NCBI RefSeq assembly: GCF_021401245.1
Contig: NZ_JACBFY010000009.1
Coordinates: 1-64,000 of the forward strand
Length of the DNA: 64,000 bases
Direction: 5' to 3'
Source of the DNA: Pseudacidovorax sp. NFM-22
GTDB lineage: Bacteria > Pseudomonadota > Gammaproteobacteria > Burkholderiales > Burkholderiaceae_C
In this document: positions 54,844 through 64,000 of the stretch, in pieces
How the letters are laid out: each line of letters opens with the position of its first letter
Numbering within the stretch: position 1 is the stretch's first letter
Notes under the pieces: generated by a model
What the model was told of the DNA's origin: nothing
Databases searched by the model: none
The model's input: only the letters and a program-made list of their open reading frames with translations
Position numbers and translations under genes: made by a program

Positions 54844-56814
54844 TCAGGGCGCCGTGGCGGCCGACGCGGTCGAGGACGGCAGTGCCACCTCTGTCGCCGG
54901 CAGCGGCTGCCCGATGGGTGCGGCCGCCTTGCCCGCGCGCACCGCGGCCATGTCCTGCTCGTTGGGATACTGGCCCAGCAGCCAGTAGTCGAACACCCGT
55001 CGCACGATGGGCGCGGCTGCGGCGGCGCCGAAGCCGGCGTTCTCCACGATCACCGCCAGGGCGATGCGCGGGTTCTCGGCCGGCGCGAAGGCGGCGAACA
55101 GCGAGTGGTCGCGCTGGTGCTCCTCCAGCGCCTTGGCGTTGTACTTGACGTTCTGGCCCAGGCTCACCGCCTGGGCGGTGCCGGTCTTGCCGGCCGAGGT
55201 GTAGGGCGCCCCCGCGAAGATGCGCGTGCCCGTGCCGGCCTTGTTCACCGCCACCAGTCCCGCCCGCACGATGTCGATGTTCTTCGCCTTGAAGCCGAGG
55301 TTCTCGCCCGGCGGCTGGATCTCTTCCTGCACCTGCCCGGTCACGGTGTTCTTGATGGCCTTGACCACATGCGGCCGGAACTTGGTTCCGCCGTTGGCGA
55401 GCGTCGCCTCGGCCGAGGCCAGCTGCAGCATGGTGAAGTTGTTGTAGCCCTGGCCGATGCCCAGCGACACCGTCTCGCCCGAGTACCAGCGCCGGGCCTC
55501 CGGCCGCTTGTTGACGCTGCGCTTCCACTCGGTGCTGGGCAGCACGCCGCGCACCTCGCCGGGCAGGTCGATGCCCGTGATCTGGCCGAAGCCCAGCGGC
55601 TTCATGAAGTCGTGGATGGTGTCCACGCCCATGTCCACCGCCAGCGAATAGAAGTAGGTGTTGCTGGAGAACTGGAGGGCCCGCACCATGTCCACGCCGC
55701 CCAGCCCGCCCTCGTGGCTGCGGAAGGTGTGGCCACCATAGGTGTAGTAGCCGGGGTCGTTGATCACCAGCGTGGGCGAGCGCTTGCCCAGCTCCAGCGC
55801 GCCCAGCGCCATGAAGGGCTTGTAGGTGGAGCCGGGCGGGTAGGTGCCGCGCAGGGCGCGGTTGAGCAGCGGCTTGTCGATGGACTCGTTGAGCGCGGCC
55901 CAGCTCTCGCTGTCGATGCCCTCGACGAAGAGATTCGGGTTGAAGGTCGGCTTGCTGACGAAGGCCAGCACCTCGCCGTTGCGCGGATCGAGCGCCACCA
56001 GCGCGCCGCGCCGGTCGCCGAACATGTCTTCCACCAGCTTCTGCAGCTTGATGTCCAGCGACAGCATGACGGTGTTGCCCGGCGTGGCGGGATGGCTGGC
56101 CAGCCGCCGCACCGCTCGCCCGCCGGCCGAGGTCTCCATCTGCTCGACGCCCGTCTGCCCGTGCAGCACCTTCTCGTAGCTCTGCTCGATGCCCAGCTTG
56201 CCGATGTAGTCGGTGCCTTTGTAGTTGGCCTGGTCCTCTTCGGGCCAGTCCTCCATGGCCGCCTTCTCGCGCTGGTTGATGCGGCCGATGTAGCCCAGCA
56301 CATGGCTGGCCAGCTCGCCCATCGGATAACTGCGGAAGAGCCGCGCCTTGATCTCCACACCCTGGAAGCGGTAGCGCTGCGCCGCGAAGCGGGCGACCTC
56401 CTCGTCGCTCAGGCGGGTGCGGATGGGAATGGAGTCGAAGCTGCGCGAGTCCTCGCGCAGCCGCTTGAAGCGGCGGCGGTCGCGCGGCTGGATCTCGACG
56501 ATCTTGGCCAGTTCGTCGATGGTCTGCTCCAGGTCGCCCGCCTTGGAGGGCGTGATCTCCAGCGTGTAGGCCGAGTAGTTGGAGGCCAGAACTACACCGT
56601 TGCGGTCGAGGATCAAGCCGCGGTTGGGCACCACCGGCACCACGGCCGTGCGGTTGCTCTCGGCGCGCTCGGCCAGTTCCTCGTGGCGCGTGACCTGCAG
56701 GTGGAACAGGCGCAGGCCCAGCAGGACGAAGGCCGTCAGCACCACCAGGCCGATCACCAGCACGCGGCGCTTGAAGCGCGCGAGGTCGGCGGCGACGTTG
56801 CGGATCTCGGTCAT
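54844..56814 (-). CDS. mrdA: Penicillin-binding protein 2
   Basis: PBP2 is the transpeptidase of the elongasome that crosslinks new lateral-wall peptidoglycan. The 656-residue frame has one N-terminal membrane helix (about 17-38), a dimerisation/pedestal domain and a transpeptidase domain. The motifs STYK (329-332), SSN (383-385) and KTG (543-545) are all present. The C-terminus has an Ala/Pro-rich tail. The start at 56814 is ATG, 70 bases after mreD. In many genomes rodA follows mrdA; here the next gene downstream is the convergent TSUP gene, so rodA is not local. It belongs to the mreC-mreD-mrdA transcript. Confidence 0.95.
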   Translation of the reverse strand: MTEIRNVAADLARFKRRVLVIGLVVLTAFVLLGLRLFHLQVTRHEELAERAESNRTAVVPVVPNRGLILDRNGVVLASNYSAYTLEITPSKAGDLEQTIDELAKIVEIQPRDRRRFKRLREDSRSFDSIPIRTRLSDEEVARFAAQRYRFQGVEIKARLFRSYPMGELASHVLGYIGRINQREKAAMEDWPEEDQANYKGTDYIGKLGIEQSYEKVLHGQTGVEQMETSAGGRAVRRLASHPATPGNTVMLSLDIKLQKLVEDMFGDRRGALVALDPRNGEVLAFVSKPTFNPNLFVEGIDSESWAALNESIDKPLLNRALRGTYPPGSTYKPFMALGALELGKRSPTLVINDPGYYTYGGHTFRSHEGGLGGVDMVRALQFSSNTYFYSLAVDMGVDTIHDFMKPLGFGQITGIDLPGEVRGVLPSTEWKRSVNKRPEARRWYSGETVSLGIGQGYNNFTMLQLASAEATLANGGTKFRPHVVKAIKNTVTGQVQEEIQPPGENLGFKAKNIDIVRAGLVAVNKAGTGTRIFAGAPYTSAGKTGTAQAVSLGQNVKYNAKALEEHQRDHSLFAAFAPAENPRIALAVIVENAGFGAAAAAPIVRRVFDYWLLGQYPNEQDMAAVRAGKAAAPIGQPLPATEVALPSSTASAATAP

Positions 56815-56884
56815 GGCAGGCGCAGGGCGGATGGGCGCGCGAAGCTTAGGGCGCCAGCGAGGGCATGCATAGCAAGACCCGCAC

Positions 56885-57406
56885 TCACAGAGGGCGGTTC
56901 TCGTCCTGCTCGGGCGGCCGGCGCTGCGGGATCAGCAGCAGCCAGGTGACCACCGGCCACAGCATCGCCTCGAGGGCCGCGCCCAGCAGCGTGATCCAGC
57001 CCGGGAAGATGCCCCCGCCGATCAGCCGCACGCCCAGCTCGATCAGCCGCGACAGCGCGAAGAGCGGCACCAGCTGCAGCGCCTGCGCCGAGAGCCGATA
57101 CCACAGCAGCCGCCGGTGGATGGTGATGGCGAAGAAGCTCAGCGTGGCATAGGACAGCGCGTGCTGGCCCAGCAGCGAGGACTCGTGCACGTCCATGGCC
57201 AGGCCGAAGAAGAAGGCCGCGCCCAGCCCGATGCGGGCGGGCTGATGCACGCCCCAGAACACCAGCACCACGGCCAGCAGGTCCGGCATCCAGGGCAGGC
57301 GACCCAGGGGCAGCATGTTCAGCAGCAGCGCGACGAACAGGCTGCCCCAGATGAAGAGCGGCCGCACGGGCAGCAGCAACTGCTCCTGGCCAGGGCGCAT
57401 GATCAT
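56885..57406 (-). CDS. mreD: Rod shape-determining protein MreD
   Basis: MreD is a small membrane partner of MreC in the elongasome. The 173-residue frame has about five helices and the family text FFFGLAMDVHESSLLGQHAL. The N-terminus [20 protein letters not shown] is typical for betaproteobacteria. The ATG at 57406 overlaps the mreC stop codon by four bases (ATGA), indicating translational coupling. Confidence 0.93.
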   Translation of the reverse strand: MIMRPGQEQLLLPVRPLFIWGSLFVALLLNMLPLGRLPWMPDLLAVVLVFWGVHQPARIGLGAAFFFGLAMDVHESSLLGQHALSYATLSFFAITIHRRLLWYRLSAQALQLVPLFALSRLIELGVRLIGGGIFPGWITLLGAALEAMLWPVVTWLLLIPQRRPPEQDENRPL

Positions 57407-58518
57407 GGCGCGGCCCCTCCTGCCGCCGGTGGGCGGATCGTCGAAGCGCGCGGCTTCTGGGCGGGGGCCGGTGCCGGCGCGGCGGCCCGGGGCGCCGCAG
57501 AGGCGGTCGGCGCCGTCGGCGCGGGGGACGCTGCCGGCGCGCCGGGCCGACTGGCCGGAGCGGGCAGGGCGGAGGCCGGCGTGTCGTTCCTGCGGCCCGG
57601 CCGGTCGGGCTTGCGCGCGTCGCCCGTCGTGGCCGCAGGGCTGGGCCGGACCACGGGCGGCGCCTCGCCCACGGGCGTGAGCACCATCACGTAGCGCGCC
57701 GCGCCGACGCGGGCCAGCGGCACGCAGTGGATGCGCGCGAAGGCGGTGTCGGCCCGGCGGTCGATGCGGTCGACCCGGGCGACGGGCAGGCCGGCCGGGT
57801 AGACACCGTCCACACCGCTGGTGGAGAGCATGTCGCCCTCGCGCACGTCGGCGTTGGCGGCGGTGAAGCGCAGCTCCATGCCCGCGCTGTGCGGACCGGC
57901 ATCGCCGAAGGCCACGCTGCGCGCACCCGTGCGCGTGTTCTGCACGGGGATGGACAGGTCACGGTCGATCACCAGGGTGACCTCGCTGGAAAACGCCATC
58001 ACCCGCGTCACCTGACCCAGCACGCCCTGCTCGTCGATCACCGGCGAGCCCGCGGCAATGCCATGCACCTGACCCTGGTCGATGACCACCTTGCGGGTGT
58101 ACGGGTCGGCTGCGTCGTACAGCACTTCGGCGGCGCGGCCGGGCGTGGGCGCGTTCTGCCGCAGCTCCAGCAGCGTGCGAAGGCGTGCGTTCTCGCGCGC
58201 CAGGGCGTCGGCCTGGCTGGCCCGCTCGGACTGCAGCACCAGCCGGCGCCGGGCCTCGGCCTCGTTGCGCTGGGCGGTGGCCAGATCCTCGAACTGGCGG
58301 TTGGCGGTCGACACCCACTGCACCGGCTTGAGCACCGCCCATTGCAGTGGATACAGCAGCGTGCCGAGGGCCGTGCGCACCGGCGCCACCACGTCGAAGC
58401 GGGCATCGGCCACCATCAGGAAGACGGCCAGCGCGCTGCAGAAGACGAAGCGCGACAGCGCGGACGGCCCCTGGTTGAACAGGGGCGGCGCGGAGCGGTC
58501 GAGCGTGCCGAGCGGCAT
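57403..58518 (-). CDS. mreC: Rod shape-determining protein MreC
   Basis: MreC is a bitopic inner-membrane protein that forms a periplasmic scaffold and activates PBP2. The 371-residue frame has one helix near residues 24-40 ([13 protein letters not shown]), a coiled coil (about 70-115) and the beta domain (about 125-275). The beta domain includes [17 protein letters not shown] and [23 protein letters not shown] long Pro/Ala-rich C-terminal tail follows (about 280-371), longer than in E. coli. The start at 58518 is ATG. A terminator lies between mreB and mreC, so mreC may have lower or separate expression. Confidence 0.94.
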   Translation of the reverse strand: MPLGTLDRSAPPLFNQGPSALSRFVFCSALAVFLMVADARFDVVAPVRTALGTLLYPLQWAVLKPVQWVSTANRQFEDLATAQRNEAEARRRLVLQSERASQADALARENARLRTLLELRQNAPTPGRAAEVLYDAADPYTRKVVIDQGQVHGIAAGSPVIDEQGVLGQVTRVMAFSSEVTLVIDRDLSIPVQNTRTGARSVAFGDAGPHSAGMELRFTAANADVREGDMLSTSGVDGVYPAGLPVARVDRIDRRADTAFARIHCVPLARVGAARYVMVLTPVGEAPPVVRPSPAATTGDARKPDRPGRRNDTPASALPAPASRPGAPAASPAPTAPTASAAPRAAAPAPAPAQKPRASTIRPPAAGGAAP

Positions 58519-58556
58519 GGGGTCGGACCTTGCGGAATGGCTGGGCGTCTATATGG

Positions 58557-58589
58557 CAAAAAGGCCGGCCCGTACAACCGGGCCGGCCT
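58557..58589 (-). terminator. Terminator between mreB and mreC
   Basis: AGGCCGGCCCG (58562-58572) and CGGGCCGGCCT (58579-58589) form an 11-base stem with a six-base loop. On the minus strand it is followed by a run of five T (A tract 58558-58562). It lies 17 bases past the mreB stop codon, at a place where partial termination would give more mreB than mreCD mRNA. Confidence 0.85.
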
Positions 58590-58606
58590 GTGGATGCAGT
58601 CCTGGC

Positions 58607-61668
<3,062 letters not shown>

Positions 61669-61669
61669 G

Positions 61670-63163
61670 ATGAGCACCGAGACCAACACCTTCGCCGCCG
61701 CCCAGGAGGGCCGTCCCACCGGCCCGCTGGTGCAGGGCTATGAAGTCGTCATCGGCTTCGAGACGCATGCCCAGCTCTCCACGCAGAGCAAGATCTTCAG
61801 CCGCGCGCCCACGGCCTTCGGCGCCGAGCCCAACACGCAGGCCTGCGCGGTGGACCTGGCCCTGCCCGGCACGCTGCCGGTGATGAACCGCGGCGCCGTC
61901 GAGCGCGCCATCCGCCTGGGCCTGGCCCTGGGCAGCACCATCGCGCCGCGCAGCATCTTCGCGCGCAAGAACTACTTCTACCCCGACCTGCCCAAGGGCT
62001 ACCAGATCAGCCAGTACGAGATTCCCGTCGTGCAGGGCGGCTCGGTCAGCTTCTACCTGGACGGCGAGCTCAAGACGGTGCGGCTGGTGCGCGCCCATCT
62101 GGAAGAAGACGCCGGCAAGTCGCTGCACGAGGACTTCGTCGGCCAGTCGGGCATCGACCTGAACCGCGCCGGCACGCCGCTGCTGGAGATCGTGACCGAG
62201 CCGGACATCCGCTCCAGCGCCGAGGCCGTGGCCTATGCGCGCGAGCTGCACAAGATCGTCACCTGGATCGGCATCTGCGACGGCAACATGCAGGAAGGCT
62301 CCTTCCGCTGCGACGCCAACGTGTCGGTGCGCCGGCCGGGCCAGCCGCTGGGCACGCGCCGCGAGATCAAGAACCTCAACAGCTTCCGCTTCATGCAGCA
62401 GGCGATCGACTTCGAGATCCGCTGGCAGATCGAGCAGATCGAGGACGGCCACGCCATCCAGCAGGCCACGGTGCTGTTCGACCCCGACACGGGCGAGACG
62501 CGCGCCATGCGCACCAAGGAAGACGCGGCCGACTACCGCTACTTTCCCGACCCGGACCTGCCGCCCCTGGTGATCGGCCGCGACTGGGTCGATGCCGTGA
62601 AGGCGCAGATGCCCGAGCTGCCGCGTGCGATGGCCGAGCGCTATGTGCGCGACTTCGGCCTGACCGACTACGACGCGACGCAGCTCACGCAGAGCCCGGC
62701 GCATGCGGCCTACTTCGATGCCGCCGTGGCCGCGGGCGCCACGCCCAAACTGGCCAGCAACTGGCTGTCGGGCGAGATCGCCAAGCGCCTGAACACGCAG
62801 GAGGTCGGCATCGACGCCGCGCCGGTCAAGCCCGCGCAGCTGGCGCAGCTGATCGGCCGCATCGGCGACGGCACCATCTCCAACAACGCCGCCCGCCAGG
62901 TCTTCGACGCGCTCTGGAGCGGCGAGGGCGAGTCGGTCGATGCGGTCATCGAGGCCAAGGGCCTCAAGCAGATGAACGACACCGGCGCGCTGGAGAAGAT
63001 CGTCGACGACGTGCTCGCGAAGAACGAGAAGAACATCGCCGAATACCGCGCCGGCAAGGAGAAGGCCTTCAACGCCCTGGTCGGCCAGGTGATGAAGGAG
63101 AGCAAGGGCAAGGCTAACCCGGCCCAGGTCAACGCGTTGCTGAAGGCGCGGCTGGGGGGCTGA
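61670..63163 (+). CDS. gatB: Asp-tRNA(Asn)/Glu-tRNA(Gln) amidotransferase subunit B
   Basis: GatB is the kinase/transamidase subunit that phosphorylates the mischarged amino acid and transfers ammonia to it. The 497-residue frame starts at the ATG at 61670. It contains [20 protein letters not shown], the [14 protein letters not shown] motif and the [10 protein letters not shown] kinase segment. A C-terminal YqeY-like tRNA-binding domain ends in [16 protein letters not shown]. Its last 35 bases overlap the end of the convergent DUF4124 gene. The presence of gatCAB implies that GlnRS or AsnRS is missing or supplemented in this organism. Confidence 0.97.
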   Translation: MSTETNTFAAAQEGRPTGPLVQGYEVVIGFETHAQLSTQSKIFSRAPTAFGAEPNTQACAVDLALPGTLPVMNRGAVERAIRLGLALGSTIAPRSIFARKNYFYPDLPKGYQISQYEIPVVQGGSVSFYLDGELKTVRLVRAHLEEDAGKSLHEDFVGQSGIDLNRAGTPLLEIVTEPDIRSSAEAVAYARELHKIVTWIGICDGNMQEGSFRCDANVSVRRPGQPLGTRREIKNLNSFRFMQQAIDFEIRWQIEQIEDGHAIQQATVLFDPDTGETRAMRTKEDAADYRYFPDPDLPPLVIGRDWVDAVKAQMPELPRAMAERYVRDFGLTDYDATQLTQSPAHAAYFDAAVAAGATPKLASNWLSGEIAKRLNTQEVGIDAAPVKPAQLAQLIGRIGDGTISNNAARQVFDALWSGEGESVDAVIEAKGLKQMNDTGALEKIVDDVLAKNEKNIAEYRAGKEKAFNALVGQVMKESKGKANPAQVNALLKARLGG

Positions 63164-63833
63164 GGCCCCAGAGCCGGTCCAGGCGCTGACGCTCCTCGTC
63201 GAAGCGGGCGTCGATGCGCTGCTTCTCGCCCTGCTGCTCGTTGAGCAGCCGCTCCTGCAGCGTGACGGCCGCGGCGTTGTCGGCGAGGCGTGCCTTCAGC
63301 GCCGCAGGGACCTGGGACGGGTCCTTGCTGTAGAACTCCAGCTCCTCGTCCAGCTTGCGGCGCGCCTGCGCCAGCTCGGCCAGCCGCTTGCGCGCTGCGT
63401 CGATTTCCGCTTCGGCCTGGGCCAGCGCCTCGGCGCGCCGGCGGTCGTGCGCCGCCGCATCGGGGTAGCGCGCCAGCAGCGCCAGGTCGCGCCGGCGTTC
63501 GTCCCTGCGCTGGGCCGCGGCCCGTTCCTCGTCCTTGCGGCGCTGGTCGCGCTCCGCCTGCTGCTGCGGCGACAGCGCGGGTTCGATGCGCCGCCGCACG
63601 CTGCCGCTGGGCGAGAGCTCCAGCTGCAGCCGGTCGGCACATTCGGGGATGAATCGATCGGAGGTCAGGCGCCGGCCGCTCGCATCGGTGCAGCTGTAGA
63701 TGCTGCCCGGCGCGCCGCCCGCGGCGGCCTGGGCCTGGACCTGGGCCGGAGGAAGCCCGCCGACGGCAAGCGTTGCGAGGCCCGCCAGCGTGCGCAGCGC
63801 CCGCGCGACGGCGGGGCTGCGCGGATCAGGCAC
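63129..63833 (-). CDS. DUF4124-domain periplasmic protein
   Basis: This protein of about 234 residues has an N-terminal signal-like segment (hydrophobic core [11 protein letters not shown], then AQVQAQA). A DUF4124 domain follows ([21 protein letters not shown] with two Cys). The rest is a long charged helix rich in Arg, Glu, Ala and Gln (about 80-220) that should form a coiled coil. The start is uncertain. GTG at 63833 is preferred: it overlaps the pyrE stop by eight bases and puts the signal peptide near the N-terminus. The function is unknown. The 3' end overlaps gatB by 35 bases in convergent orientation. Confidence 0.7.
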   Translation of the reverse strand: MPDPRSPAVARALRTLAGLATLAVGGLPPAQVQAQAAAGGAPGSIYSCTDASGRRLTSDRFIPECADRLQLELSPSGSVRRRIEPALSPQQQAERDQRRKDEERAAAQRRDERRRDLALLARYPDAAAHDRRRAEALAQAEAEIDAARKRLAELAQARRKLDEELEFYSKDPSQVPAALKARLADNAAAVTLQERLLNEQQGEKQRIDARFDEERQRLDRLWGLSPPAAPSATR

Positions 63834-64000
63834 CGTAGCGCTCGCGGTAGGCCTGCACGCTGGCGCGGTGGGCGCGCAGGTCGGCACCGGCCCGCTGGTC
63901 CAGGTAGGCCAGCAGGTCGTCGAGCGTGGCGATGGCCACCACCGTCATGCCCAGCTGATCGCGCACGTACTGCACCGCGCTGTGGGGCACGTCCTGTCCG
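63826..64000 (-). CDS. pyrE: Orotate phosphoribosyltransferase (partial, C-terminal end)
   Basis: PyrE makes orotidine 5'-phosphate from orotate and PRPP in pyrimidine synthesis. Only the last 58 or so codons are in the window. The frame reads GQDVPHSAVQYVRDQLGMTV and continues VAIATLDDLLAYLDQ, matching the C-terminal part of PyrE. It ends YRERYGA before TGA at 63826-63828. The 5' part lies beyond the right edge. This short frame is below usual ORF-length cut-offs. The downstream DUF4124 gene appears to overlap its stop codon. Confidence 0.8.
   Translation of the reverse strand, partial: GQDVPHSAVQYVRDQLGMTVVAIATLDDLLAYLDQRAGADLRAHRASVQAYRERYGA

Overview
The window is a stretch of high-GC bacterial chromosome. 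It is most likely from a betaproteobacterium of the order Burkholderiales, probably a member of the Comamonadaceae. This is inferred from a Thiobacillus-type glutamate-cysteine ligase, split pntAA/pntAB genes, a Burkholderiales-type str operon, a small secreted Ala-rich protein of a kind I associate with Comamonadaceae, and an extragenic repeat beginning GCTTCGACAAGCTCAGCC. The sequence is gene dense and almost entirely chromosomal core. I see no rRNA, tRNA, insertion sequence, prophage or CRISPR array.

1-8.4 kb (minus strand): the str operon rpsL-rpsG-fusA-tuf (tuf runs off the left edge) with a good sigma70-type promoter. Upstream lie a periplasmic D-alanyl-D-alanine carboxypeptidase, an alpha/beta hydrolase, a thioredoxin-like 2Fe-2S ferredoxin, a VanZ-family protein and the haem enzyme HemJ. 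8.4-14.9 kb: hemB, a CorA-type transporter, a LysR regulator, a dienelactone hydrolase, an SDR oxidoreductase and a MarC protein. 14.9-18.5 kb (minus): a complete Mla/MCE-type lipid transport operon (STAS-permease, ATPase, MlaD-like protein, lipoprotein). 18.7-23.8 kb: a LysR regulator divergent from mmsA, a small toxin-antitoxin pair and a GMC oxidoreductase.

23.8-29.8 kb (minus) holds the least ordinary locus: a tight five-gene operon of an SPFH/SHOCT protein, a double zinc-ribbon DUF4178 protein, a DUF350 membrane protein, a membrane-embedded spermidine synthase homologue and a Tat-exported FAD amine-oxidase-like protein. Together they look like a membrane or envelope system built around a polyamine-like reaction. 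30-33.7 kb: maeB, then a secreted barnase-like ribonuclease, its barstar-type inhibitor and a 46-residue unknown ORF ending in a textbook terminator.

33.7-38.5 kb (minus): the outer-membrane biogenesis cluster lptD-surA-rsmA, with the wall-recycling kinase amgK divergent from it. 39.7-44.4 kb: a NUDIX hydrolase, an orphan OmpR-type regulator and the proton-translocating transhydrogenase pntAA-pntAB-pntB. 44.5-53.6 kb: an acyl-CoA ligase, an orphan molybdopterin-binding subunit of the form II CoxL type, proA, gshA and kup. 53.6-54.7 kb: a structured non-coding stretch ending in a strong terminator, then a TSUP permease. 54.8-59.7 kb (minus): the cell-shape locus mreB, mreC, mreD, mrdA. 59.9-63.2 kb: gatCAB for transamidation of mischarged tRNA. 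The right edge holds a DUF4124 protein and the 3' end of pyrE.

Where an in-frame start downstream of the longest reading frame had a clear Shine-Dalgarno sequence or signal peptide, that start was used. All functional calls rest on reading motifs by eye; no searches were run.
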